From Cyanobacteria bacterium UBA9971 (GTDB lineage: Bacteria; Cyanobacteriota; Vampirovibrionia; Gastranaerophilales; UBA9971), in assembly GCA_003499955.1 (NCBI GenBank), contig DNRP01000122.1, forward strand, positions 6,415 to 19,024: a stretch of DNA of 12,610 nucleotides. The letters are read 5' to 3'. How positions within the stretch are numbered: the stretch's first letter is position 1; every line of letters begins with the position of its first letter. A program made the position numbers and the translations under genes. The notes under the pieces are model-generated. The model was given only the letters and a program-made list of their open reading frames with translations. It made no database searches and had not been told where the DNA came from. Shown piece by piece: positions 1 to 6,857 of this stretch.

Positions 1-11
1 TAGGAGGAATT

Positions 12-464
12 ATGGAAAGAACATTTGTTGCAATTAAACCTGATGCGGTTCAGAGAGGGCTTATTGGCGAAATACTTCAAAGATTTGAAAAAAAAGGGTT
101 TAAAATCCTTGGACTTAAATTCGTGCTGCTGGATAGAGAAACGGCTGAAAAACATTACGCGGAACACGTAGGCAAACCGTTTTATGAAAAGCTGGTAAAA
201 TTTATCACGAGCGGACCTATAGTTGTAATGGTGATAAAAGGGAAAAATGCTGTTGAAGTTTCAAGAAGAATGATGGGCGCGACTGATCCTTCAAAAGCGG
301 ATAATGGCACAATAAGAGCAGATTATGCGCAAATAATGGAACGAAATATTATTCATGGTTCTGATTCTGCCGAAAGCGCTGAAAGAGAAATCAACATACA
401 TTTTAAAGAATCCGAGCTGGTTGAAGACTGGCATCGTAACATAAGAGGCTGGATTCTCGAGTAA
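12..464 (+). CDS. ndk: Nucleoside diphosphate kinase
   Basis: Cytosolic enzyme that moves the gamma-phosphate from ATP to other (d)NDPs through a phosphohistidine, balancing nucleotide pools. At 150 residues it has the usual single-domain length. The N-terminal strand ERTFVAIKPDAVQRG carries the conserved KPD lysine (K9). The active-site segment NIIHGSDS places the phosphorylated histidine at H115, and the ADYAQ and RMMGATDP segments before it are typical. The start is fixed by a perfect AGGAGG at 2-7, four bases before the ATG. tgt follows 2 bp after the stop, so the two are probably co-transcribed and perhaps translationally coupled. The promoter lies left of the window. Nothing is odd in the sequence. 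Confidence 0.97.
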   Translation: MERTFVAIKPDAVQRGLIGEILQRFEKKGFKILGLKFVLLDRETAEKHYAEHVGKPFYEKLVKFITSGPIVVMVIKGKNAVEVSRRMMGATDPSKADNGTIRADYAQIMERNIIHGSDSAESAEREINIHFKESELVEDWHRNIRGWILE

Positions 465-466
465 AA

Positions 467-1576
467 ATGCATCATTTCAACTTTGACTTATTAAAAAAAT
501 CTTCTGACTCAAACGCGAGAGCCGGTTTGTTTAAAACTCCGCATGGTGTCATAGAAACCCCAATTTTTATGCCTGTCGGAACAAATTCTGCCATAAAAAT
601 GATGACATGCGACCATCTTTACGACACAGGCGCGCAAATTATACTTTCAAATTCGTATCACCTGTTCTTAAGACCGGGACATAAATTAATCGAAAAAGCC
701 GGCGGACTGCATAAATGGATGAACTGGGACAAGCCTATTCTTACTGATTCCGGAGGGTTTCAAGTTTTCAGCCTTTCCAGTTTAAGAAATCTTACAGAAG
801 ACGGAGTAACTTTTAAAGATCCAAAAGACGGCTCATCATACTTCATGAGCCCCGAAGTTTCTATGGAAGTTCAAAATGCGCTTGGTGCGGATATTATCAT
901 GGCTTTTGACGAGTGTGCGCCTTATCCTTGCAGTTATGATGAAGCAAAAGAAGCTATGGACAGAACTCACAGGTGGTTACTTAGATGCGTAGAAGCTCAT
1001 AAAAGAGAAGACCAGGCTTTATTTCCTATAGTGCAGGGGTCTACTTTCGATGATTTAAGAGAAGAAAGCGCAAAATTTATTGCAAATGTTGAAGCGCATG
1101 GTTATGCAATAGGCGGAGTAAGTGTTGGAGAGCCAACAGAGCTTATAAACCATATCGTTGAAATTACTGCGCCTTTTCTTCCTGAAAATAAACCCCGCTA
1201 TTTAATGGGCGTTGGAACTCCTGAAGATTTGCTTGATGGTGTTATGAGAGGCGTTGACATGTTCGACTGCGTAATGCCTACTAGGATTGCGCGCCATGGG
1301 AGTTTCTTCACTCCTAACGGCAGAGGAATTATTAAAAACAAGGAATTTGAAGAAGATTTTACTCCGCTTGTCGAAGGGTGCGAGTGCTACGCATGCAAAA
1401 ATCATACAAAAGCTTATATAAGACATCTTTTCAGGGTGAAAGAAGCAACAGCACCTATTTTGATGTCTATTCACAATATTTACTATCTGGTCAATCTTAT
1501 GAAACAAGCACGACAGGCGATTTTGGAAGACAGATTTCTTGATTTTTATGAAGAAAAGATGTCTTTAATTAAATAA
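467..1576 (+). CDS. tgt: tRNA-guanine transglycosylase (queuosine)
   Basis: Exchanges guanine-34 for the queuosine precursor preQ1 in the anticodons of tRNA-Asp, -Asn, -His and -Tyr. The 369-residue length is normal for the bacterial TIM-barrel enzyme. D94 in TDSGGFQ is the expected general acid/base and D267 in MFDCVMPTR the expected nucleophile. D148 in AFDEC, Q190 in IVQG and GGVSVGE (216-222) line the base pocket. The zinc site is complete: C305, C307, C310 and H336. These positions keep a constant offset to the well-known Zymomonas enzyme, so no indel separates them. Only a weak purine run (443-448) precedes the ATG, and the gene begins 2 bp after ndk, so translation probably depends on coupling. 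Other queuosine genes (queA, queC-G) are not in the window. Confidence 0.98.
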   Translation: MHHFNFDLLKKSSDSNARAGLFKTPHGVIETPIFMPVGTNSAIKMMTCDHLYDTGAQIILSNSYHLFLRPGHKLIEKAGGLHKWMNWDKPILTDSGGFQVFSLSSLRNLTEDGVTFKDPKDGSSYFMSPEVSMEVQNALGADIIMAFDECAPYPCSYDEAKEAMDRTHRWLLRCVEAHKREDQALFPIVQGSTFDDLREESAKFIANVEAHGYAIGGVSVGEPTELINHIVEITAPFLPENKPRYLMGVGTPEDLLDGVMRGVDMFDCVMPTRIARHGSFFTPNGRGIIKNKEFEEDFTPLVEGCECYACKNHTKAYIRHLFRVKEATAPILMSIHNIYYLVNLMKQARQAILEDRFLDFYEEKMSLIK

Positions 1577-1602
1577 AAAAGATTAATATTATGTTATTTT
1601 TT

Positions 1603-1631
1603 CTGACGAAAAATTATGTGAGTAATATAAT
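1603..1631 (+). promoter_or_regulatory. Sigma70-type promoter for nifU-nifS
   Basis: A perfect TATAAT (1626-1631) lies 17 bp after CTGACG (1603-1608, 4 of 6 matches to TTGACA). It would start transcription near 1638, giving a leader of about 145 nt that includes the palindromic repeat at 1663-1758. No Fur-box- or IscR-like operator was evident by eye. The AT-rich 8-bp inverted repeat AATATTAT/ATAATATT (1585-1592, 1627-1634) overlaps the -10 and could be an operator or chance. Confidence 0.5.
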
Positions 1632-1662
1632 ATTGTTAAAATGTATTTATTTAAAATACAAA

Positions 1663-1758
1663 TGTCATCCTGAGCAAAGCGAAGGATCTGTTAAATAGGG
1701 CTTAAAGTCTATATTGAATGATGGGCAGATTCTTCGGGCTAAAGCCCTCAGAATGACA
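1663..1758. repeat. Composite palindromic repeat, type A pair
   Basis: Two copies of one short element face each other. The left copy (1663-1690) starts TGTCATCCTGAG and ends GAAGGATCTG. The right copy (1726-1758), read on the minus strand, starts TGTCATTCTGAGGGC and ends GAAGAATCTG. They are 35 bp apart, so the whole can fold into a long imperfect hairpin. Each copy can also fold alone, for example through GGGCTAAAGCCC at 1736-1747. It lies in the predicted leader of nifU-nifS and ends 25 bp before the nifU start. No ORF is encoded. A third type A copy is at 6819-6853. Confidence 0.75.
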
Positions 1759-1783
1759 GGGAAAGGCAAAAGGAAAAAATATC

Positions 1784-2602
1784 ATGTGGGAATATACAGA
1801 TAAAGTAAAAGAACATTATAAAAACCCTAAAAATGTCGGTGCAATAGAAGATGCGGATGCTATAGGAGAAGCCGGAAGCCTTAGCTGCGGTGATGCGCTT
1901 AAAATATATCTTAAAATAGATGCTGACGGGATTGTTACAGACGCAAAATTCCAAACATTCGGGTGCGGCTCTGCTGTAGCAAGCGCAAGCGCTCTTATGG
2001 AAATAATTATAGACAAACACATCGATGAAGTAGCAAAAGTTACAAATCAGGATATCGCTGACGCACTTGGCGGACTTCCCGCCCAAAAAATGCATTGCAG
2101 TGTAATGGGAAAGGAAGCTCTGGAAGATGCTCTTGCATATTACAGAGGCGAATCTATCGAGAATAAAAGCCGTATCGTCTGCCAGTGCTTTGGCGTAACC
2201 GAAGATTTGGTTCGAGAAGTAGTACAGCATAACAAACTTAAAACAGTAAAAGAAATCACAAACTATACAAAAGCCGGCGGCGCTTGCGAAAAATGCAAAG
2301 ACGATCTTCAAAAAATTCTCGACGAAGAATTGCAAAAACAGGGTGAAACTTCGCCGAAAAAGCCTCTTACAAAGACACAGATGATTGTTAAAGTTAATAA
2401 TATTCTGGAAAATCATATTGCAGAAGCGTTAAGGCAAGACGGAGGCGACATTGAGCTTATTGACATAGACGGAAATAATATTTATGTAAGCCTTCAGGGA
2501 GCATGTAAAAGCTGCCCGAGCAGCAATTTAACACTTAAAAACTTTGTGGAAAATGTTCTTAGAGAGCATTTGGGTGAAGAAGTCAACGTGATTGAGGCGT
2601 AA
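1784..2602 (+). CDS. nifU: NifU iron-sulfur cluster scaffold, three-domain
   Basis: Scaffold on which Fe-S clusters are built with sulfur from NifS and then passed to apo-proteins. The full three-domain NifU layout is present. Residues 1-125 are an IscU-like domain with ligands C35, C61 and C105 and the conserved D37 in SCGDALK. Residues about 130-180 are a bacterioferritin-associated-ferredoxin-like [2Fe-2S] domain with C133, C135, C168 and C171. Residues about 198-272 are a Nfu-type domain with C241 and C244 in GACKSCPSS. A charged linker (180-197) separates the last two. At 272 residues it is slightly shorter than Azotobacter NifU, mostly through linker shortening. AGGA at 1771-1774 is a reasonable ribosome binding site. 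nifS begins 3 bp after the stop. No nitrogenase gene is nearby, so a general housekeeping role, as in epsilonproteobacteria, is more likely than nitrogen fixation. Confidence 0.96.
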   Translation: MWEYTDKVKEHYKNPKNVGAIEDADAIGEAGSLSCGDALKIYLKIDADGIVTDAKFQTFGCGSAVASASALMEIIIDKHIDEVAKVTNQDIADALGGLPAQKMHCSVMGKEALEDALAYYRGESIENKSRIVCQCFGVTEDLVREVVQHNKLKTVKEITNYTKAGGACEKCKDDLQKILDEELQKQGETSPKKPLTKTQMIVKVNNILENHIAEALRQDGGDIELIDIDGNNIYVSLQGACKSCPSSNLTLKNFVENVLREHLGEEVNVIEA

Positions 2603-2605
2603 AAA

Positions 2606-3859
2606 ATGAGCGAGAAAACAATTTATTTTGATAATAATGCAACAACAAGGGTTTGTGATGAAGCTGTTGAAGCAATGCTGCCTTTTCTTACCGAAAAATA
2701 CGGCAATCCATCCAGTATGCACGAATTTGGAGGACAAGTCGGAAGTTATATAAAAAAAGCCCGTCAACAAGTCGCTGATTTAATTGGAGCAGCAAGCCCC
2801 GATGAGATTATTTTCACGAGTTGCGGAACTGAAAGCAGTAACACAGCCTTAAGAGGGCTTACTAATCCTCACAAAAAGCACATTATAACAACCAAAGTCG
2901 AGCATCCCTGCGTTCTTAACGTGACCAAACAACTTGAAAAAAAAGGATACGAAACAACTTACCTGAACGTAAATTCAGAAGGCGAGATCGAACTGGAAGA
3001 ATTTAAGAACAGTATCAGACCTGACACGGCAATTGTAGCGATAATGTGGGCAAATAATGAAACAGGCGTTATTTTTCCTGTGGAAAAAATGGCGGAAATT
3101 ACAAAAGAAAAAAATCCTGAAACACTATTTTTTGTGGACGGGGTGCAGGCAGCGGGGAAAATTCCTATTAACGTTAAAAATACCAAAATTGACATGCTGG
3201 GCATTTCCGGTCATAAAATCCATGCACCTAAAGGCGTTGGGGCTTTGTATATACGCAAAGGGACTCCAATTACTCCTTTCATGCTCGGCGGACATCAGGA
3301 AAGAGGAAAAAGAGCCGGCACGGAAAACGTTCCCGGAATTATAGCTATGGGCGTCGCAGCGGAAGAAGCTTCAAATTATCTTGATGACGAAGCCACAAGA
3401 GTTAAACAACTTAGAGATAAGCTTGAAAAAGGCATCCTCGAGCGTATTTTTAACGCGCGTGTCAACGGTTCAAGGATTAACAGGGTTCCAAATACAACAA
3501 ACATAAGCTTTGAATACATAGAAGGCGAGTTAATTCTGCTACACTTAAGCGATCTCGGAATATGCGCAAGCTCAGGAAGCGCATGCACCAGCGGAAATCT
3601 TGAACCAAGCCATGTTTTAAGAGCGATGGGTGTTCCTTTTACAGCGGTACATGGAAGTATTAGGTTTAGTTTAAGCAGGTACACGACTGAAGAAGATGTT
3701 AATTATGTCCTTGAAAAACTGCCGGAAGTCATCAACAAACTTAATACAATTTCTCCATTTCAAAAGGAGTTAAAAGAATTGAAAGAAATGAAACGCGTTT
3801 GTCTTTCCACGGGAAAAGAAAAAGGCTGTTGTAAATCAGGAAACTGCCACCACAATTAA
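2606..3859 (+). CDS. nifS: Cysteine desulfurase NifS
   Basis: PLP enzyme that converts cysteine to alanine plus enzyme-bound persulfide and feeds sulfur to the adjacent NifU. YFDNNATTRV opens the fold. H100 in VEHPCV stacks on PLP, and K204 in SGHKIHAPKG forms the Schiff base. RAGTEN (236-241) is the usual substrate-side loop. The catalytic cysteine is C327 in SSGSACTSG, with the short active-site loop of the NifS/IscS class. The catalytic body ends near residue 385. A further tail to residue 417 is rich in Lys and Glu and finishes with four cysteines (C399, C408, C409, C414) and two histidines (HH at 415-416), which is not part of the standard fold. The start is 3 bp after nifU, with GAGG at 2594-2597 inside the end of nifU, so the pair is a tight operon. 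Confidence 0.96.
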   Translation: MSEKTIYFDNNATTRVCDEAVEAMLPFLTEKYGNPSSMHEFGGQVGSYIKKARQQVADLIGAASPDEIIFTSCGTESSNTALRGLTNPHKKHIITTKVEHPCVLNVTKQLEKKGYETTYLNVNSEGEIELEEFKNSIRPDTAIVAIMWANNETGVIFPVEKMAEITKEKNPETLFFVDGVQAAGKIPINVKNTKIDMLGISGHKIHAPKGVGALYIRKGTPITPFMLGGHQERGKRAGTENVPGIIAMGVAAEEASNYLDDEATRVKQLRDKLEKGILERIFNARVNGSRINRVPNTTNISFEYIEGELILLHLSDLGICASSGSACTSGNLEPSHVLRAMGVPFTAVHGSIRFSLSRYTTEEDVNYVLEKLPEVINKLNTISPFQKELKELKEMKRVCLSTGKEKGCCKSGNCHHN

Positions 3860-3943
3860 AAAATCAAAACTCTTTTTTGTACCTTACTTTTGTTGTTTAA
3901 TTTATTTTAAATACAAGAGTGGTTATATAAAGGAGTTGAATTT

Positions 3944-5329
3944 ATGATTAATTATTGCTGGAAAAATGCTGATTCTGCGGTTGTTGGTTCAGAGCATGGA
4001 CTTAATGTGCAGAAAGAATTTGAGAATTACAGGGAAAAAATCGCTGAAATCGTTTCCGGTCTTTATGCAAAGAAAGACACCCCTGGAAACTGGCTTAAAT
4101 GGATGAATCTTGGCTATAATCAAGAATTAGTCAGCGAAATCAACGAATATGCTCAATCAGTAAAAGGCAAATTTGATAATTTACTTGTGCTTGGCATCGG
4201 AGGGTCTTCTCTTGGCGGAATTTGTGTCACGGAATCTATTTTAAAACCTTACTGGAACTTGCTTGACAAAGAAGCAAGAAACGGTATGCCAAGGATATTC
4301 TTTTTAGACAACATTGATCCAGACCAGACTAACGGTCTTTTAAGCACATTAGACCTTAAAAAGACTCTTGTAAACGTAATAACAAAATCAGGCAACACAG
4401 CAGAAACCATGTCGGCTTTTATGATTGTAAAAGCCAGACTTGAAAAAGAATTAGGGGCTTCCTATAAAGAAAATATCGTTGCCACAACTGATGAAAGCAA
4501 AGGCATACTTAGAAAAATAGCAACGGAAGAAAGCTTTAAGACCTTTGTAGTGCCTGATGACGTGGGTGGAAGATTTTCAATATTTTGCGCAGTAGGGCTT
4601 TTACCGTTCGGGCTTGTCGGAATCAACATCTCTGAGCTTTTAAGAGGCGTAAGAGAAATGGACGCCGAACTTAAAAATACAAATATTGATAAAAACATAG
4701 CAGCGCAAAATGCTTTAATTCACTATTTAATGGACAAAAAAGGCAAAAATATTTCTGTAATGATGCCATATTCAAGCAGATTAAAATATGTTTCTGACTG
4801 GTACGTTCAACTTTGGGCGGAATCTCTCGGCAAAGAAGTCGACCTTGAAGGAAAAGTTGTTCACGCAGGACCTACACCGCTTAAAGCGCTTGGCGCAACA
4901 GATCAGCATTCGCAGGTTCAGCTTTACAACGAAGGACCTAACGACAAATTAATCAGCTTTGTAAGAGTCGGCAAATTTGACACAACACTCGAAATTCCTC
5001 GTGTTTATGAAGATTCCGAGCTTGGCTACCTCTGCGGAAGAACAGTAAACGACTTAATGAATGCAGAAGCTGACTCAACAAGAGTTGCTGTAACGGATTA
5101 CAAGCGTCCGAACATTACAATCACGCTTCCTGTAATCAACGAATACTATTTAGGACAGCTTTTATATATGTTGGAAGTTCAGACAGCTATTGCAGGTGCT
5201 CTTTACAACATCGACACCTTCAACCAGCCAGGCGTAGAGCAGGCAAAGAACTACACTTACGCGCTTATGGGCAGGAAAGGGTATGAAGAAGTCGCTGACA
5301 AATTAAGCAAGAAGATTGCTTGCGTATAG
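3944..5329 (+). CDS. pgi: Glucose-6-phosphate isomerase
   Basis: Interconverts glucose-6-phosphate and fructose-6-phosphate in glycolysis and gluconeogenesis. At 461 residues it belongs to the shorter bacterial form, without the extensions of the roughly 550-residue enterobacterial enzyme. The sugar-phosphate pocket begins with LGIGGSSLGG (83-92) and continues with TKSGNTAET (147-155). DDVGGRFSIFCAVGLLPFG (205-223) is one family signature. The expected catalytic residues are E293 in LWAESLGK, H322 in ATDQHSQVQ and K436 in QPGVEQAK. A strong AAGGAG (3930-3935) lies eight bases before the ATG. The 84-bp gap after nifS and this strong ribosome binding site suggest its own transcript, but I found no convincing -35/-10 pair there. 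The gene converges on the minus-strand flavoprotein gene. Confidence 0.97.
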   Translation: MINYCWKNADSAVVGSEHGLNVQKEFENYREKIAEIVSGLYAKKDTPGNWLKWMNLGYNQELVSEINEYAQSVKGKFDNLLVLGIGGSSLGGICVTESILKPYWNLLDKEARNGMPRIFFLDNIDPDQTNGLLSTLDLKKTLVNVITKSGNTAETMSAFMIVKARLEKELGASYKENIVATTDESKGILRKIATEESFKTFVVPDDVGGRFSIFCAVGLLPFGLVGINISELLRGVREMDAELKNTNIDKNIAAQNALIHYLMDKKGKNISVMMPYSSRLKYVSDWYVQLWAESLGKEVDLEGKVVHAGPTPLKALGATDQHSQVQLYNEGPNDKLISFVRVGKFDTTLEIPRVYEDSELGYLCGRTVNDLMNAEADSTRVAVTDYKRPNITITLPVINEYYLGQLLYMLEVQTAIAGALYNIDTFNQPGVEQAKNYTYALMGRKGYEEVADKLSKKIACV

Positions 5330-5352
5330 AAAAGTACAAATTTTGTTTATAA

Positions 5353-5370
5353 AAAAGGTTGTACCCTTTT
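5353..5370 (+). terminator. Possible pgi terminator hairpin
   Basis: AAAAGG (5353-5358) pairs with CCTTTT (5365-5370) around a TTGTAC loop, 24 bp after the pgi stop. The stem is short and the T run is only four bases and part of the stem, so termination would be weak. The G-rich stretch and long inverted repeat further right may do more. Confidence 0.35.
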
Positions 5371-5387
5371 AGCCGCCTTCGTTTCCA

Positions 5388-5411
5388 AGGGGGTTCGGGG
5401 GCTTTACCCCT
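5388..5411. repeat. G-rich hairpin in convergent intergenic region
   Basis: Two runs of five G (5389-5393 and 5397-5401), split by TTC, are followed by CTTTA and CCCC (5407-5410). Either G run can pair with the single C run, giving two alternative hairpins, the outer one AGGGG/CCCCT. The stretch is non-coding and much richer in G+C than its surroundings. It looks like part of a dispersed intergenic repeat, but only this copy is in the window. Confidence 0.45.
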
Positions 5412-5452
5412 GACTGTGTCGACCCTCTGGGTTATAGTTTTTCTTTCTTTTG

Positions 5453-5497
5453 GTTCGTTTTCTTTCTCTTTTGCGTTCAAAAAGAAAGAAAATGAAC
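5453..5497. repeat. Long inverted repeat between convergent genes
   Basis: The left arm at 5453-5473 (GTTCGTTTTCTTTCTC then TTTTG) pairs with the right arm at 5478-5497 (CAAAAAGAAAGAAAATGAAC) around a 4-base loop. There is about one mismatch and one bulge in some 20 bp. It lies between the ends of pgi and the minus-strand flavoprotein gene. Each arm gives a pyrimidine-rich run on one strand, so it could help stop transcription from both sides. It is not a classical GC-stem terminator. It may instead be a dispersed repeat. Confidence 0.65.
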
Positions 5498-5522
5498 ATG
5501 GGTTTAAATAAAAAAATTTTAT

Positions 5523-6812
5523 CTATAGAATTTCTTTAAAAATATTTATCCCTGCAATAAACCCTGTTGACCAGCATGCCTGAAGGTTGAAACCTCCGGT
5601 AAGCCCGTCTATATCCATAACTTCCCCACAGAAATAAAGCCCGCTTACAAGCTTTGATTCCATAGTCTTAGGGTTGATTTCTTTAAGACAAACTCCGCCT
5701 GCTGTAACGATTTCGCCTTCCGGCTCGTGAGAAATCACAGTCAATTCTGTTTCTGTAAGAATTTTGAGGATTTTTTTCCTATCTTCTTTGGTAATCTGAC
5801 TGGCTTTTTTGTCTGTATCAAGTTTTGCTTCTTCCAAAAGCGCATCTATTAAAGACTTGGGAAGGTATTTCTTTAAAATATTATCTAAACTCTTATGAGG
5901 ATTAGAATTAAATTCCTCAAGAAGCTCTTTTTCAAGAGTTTCTCTATTTAAATCAGGTAAAAAATTTATTTTTAGCAATAAAGGATTATTTTTTGAGTAA
6001 TTCAAATAAGCGCAATACGCGGAAGTCTTGAAAATTACAGGCCCCGAAACACCTTTGTGAGTAAAAACAAAATCCCCTTTGAACTTTGTAATTAACCTTC
6101 CGTCATTGCGAGGATGGGCTTCAGCTCCGACGTGGCAATCTACTTTTAAAAAATAACTGGAGATTTCGGCATTTTTAACAGAAACACCCGCGAGTTTCTG
6201 GACAAAATTTTCTTTTGTCCTAAGAGCTGTCAATGATGGCTTTAGCTCTGTTATACGATGCCCAAAGCTTTTAGCTAATTCATACCCGCTGTTTTGTAAA
6301 TCCCTTGAGCTTCCACCGGTTGCGATTATTACTTTGTCATATTCTTTAGTAAAATTTTCCATCTGTACAACAAATTTATCGTCTTTTTTAATTATTTTTT
6401 TAGTTGAAGTATGCGAAAGTATATTTATAGAAATATTTTCAGCTCTTTGTATAAACATATCTCTGATAGTAGAAGCCTTATCAGTAGTCGGGAATATCCT
6501 GTTATCTTCCTGAACATAAGTTTCCACCCCATGCCGATAAAACCAGTCCAGAGTTTCTTTCACTCCAAACCTGCTGAAAGCTGAATATAAGAATTTCTCG
6601 CCTCTTGGATAGTTAGAAGCAAGCTCTTTGTAGTCATAGATTTCATTTGAAAGATTACATCTGCCGTTTCCGGTATAAAGAATGGTTTTTAAAGTAATAT
6701 TTTTTTCAAAAATATCAATGTGAATTTTACCGGAAGAATTTTCTGCTGCAACAACAGCAACCATAAAACCTGCCGGACCTCCGCCAATTATTGCAATATT
6801 TTGAATATTCAT
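5523..6812 (-). CDS. HI0933/YhiN-family FAD flavoprotein
   Basis: Predicted FAD-binding NAD(P)/FAD-dependent oxidoreductase of the HI0933-like family. Databases often label it aminoacetone oxidase family, and the physiological substrate is not established. The N-terminal IAIIGGGPAGFMVAV (7-21) is the dinucleotide-binding motif. YTGNGRCNLSN (46-56) is the family motif after it. VIIATGGSS (161-169) is the second FAD motif. FTHKGVSGP (250-258) marks the inserted domain, and the C-terminal SGLYFCGEVMDIDGLTGGFN (390-409) is the family's most conserved stretch. At 429 residues it is slightly long. Residues about 225-238 (DCHVGAEAHPRNDG) are encoded by a type B palindromic repeat inserted in frame just before the FTHKG strand. 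It follows the PBP gene by 45 bp, in an apparent operon. The likely ribosome binding site GAGG (+ coordinates 6824-6827) lies inside another repeat. Confidence 0.92.
   Translation of the reverse strand: MNIQNIAIIGGGPAGFMVAVVAAENSSGKIHIDIFEKNITLKTILYTGNGRCNLSNEIYDYKELASNYPRGEKFLYSAFSRFGVKETLDWFYRHGVETYVQEDNRIFPTTDKASTIRDMFIQRAENISINILSHTSTKKIIKKDDKFVVQMENFTKEYDKVIIATGGSSRDLQNSGYELAKSFGHRITELKPSLTALRTKENFVQKLAGVSVKNAEISSYFLKVDCHVGAEAHPRNDGRLITKFKGDFVFTHKGVSGPVIFKTSAYCAYLNYSKNNPLLLKINFLPDLNRETLEKELLEEFNSNPHKSLDNILKKYLPKSLIDALLEEAKLDTDKKASQITKEDRKKILKILTETELTVISHEPEGEIVTAGGVCLKEINPKTMESKLVSGLYFCGEVMDIDGLTGGFNLQACWSTGFIAGINIFKEIL
6101..6141 (-). repeat. Type B palindromic repeat inside a coding gene
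   Basis: On the minus strand it begins AGATTGCCACGTCGG and ends CGCAATGACG. The first 14 bases, AGATTGCCACGTCG, are identical to the intergenic copy at 11361-11400, whose end, CGCAATGACA, matches this one except in the last base. ATTGC at one end can pair with GCAAT at the other. The copy is read without a stop and encodes about 14 residues (225-238) of the flavoprotein. Five of the six reading frames through it are free of stop codons, so it can sit in genes in most orientations. This suggests an element that entered the gene and was kept, as known for Rickettsia palindromic elements. Confidence 0.8.
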
Positions 6813-6818
6813 ATGGAA

Positions 6819-6853
6819 CAGATCCTCACGTCACTTCGTTCCTCAGGATGACA
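6819..6853 (-). repeat. Type A palindromic repeat between PBP and flavoprotein genes
   Basis: On the minus strand it starts TGTCATCCTGAGGAACGAAG and ends GTGAGGATCTG, the same ends as the left copy at 1663-1690. ATCCT near the start pairs with AGGAT near the end. It fills 35 of the 45 bp between the two genes, 4 bp after the PBP stop codon. Its GAGG lies 11 bp before the flavoprotein ATG and is the only Shine-Dalgarno-like sequence there, so the repeat appears to supply the ribosome binding site. Confidence 0.72.
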
Positions 6854-6857
6854 ATAT

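Noticed and set aside
1585..1634. AT-only inverted repeat as tgt terminator
   Set aside because: AATATTAT/ATAATATT has no GC pairs and a 34-nt loop, so it would not form a stable terminator. It overlaps a better promoter call.
1663..1758. CRISPR or insertion-sequence remnant
   Set aside because: The copies face each other, there is no regular spacer series, and no transposase fragment or target duplication is visible.
1748..2416. 222-codon open frame on the minus strand
   Set aside because: It is antisense to nifU, whose domains and cysteines are complete. The translation is a Phe/Cys/Ile-rich shadow with no domain and no ribosome binding site.
3376..3684. 102-codon minus-strand frame
   Set aside because: Antisense to nifS over its catalytic cysteine region, with no independent support.
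1784..3859. Start of a nitrogen-fixation island
   Set aside because: No other nif gene is present, and the flanks are ndk-tgt and pgi. NifU/NifS alone are known as general Fe-S systems.
5265..5480. 71-codon minus-strand frame with a basic start
   Set aside because: It is made from the intergenic inverted repeat and the antisense end of pgi. Repeats of this kind often give spurious ORFs.
6101..6141. Frameshift or pseudogene caused by the repeat
   Set aside because: The frame is open on both sides and conserved motifs before and after are intact, so the gene appears functional.
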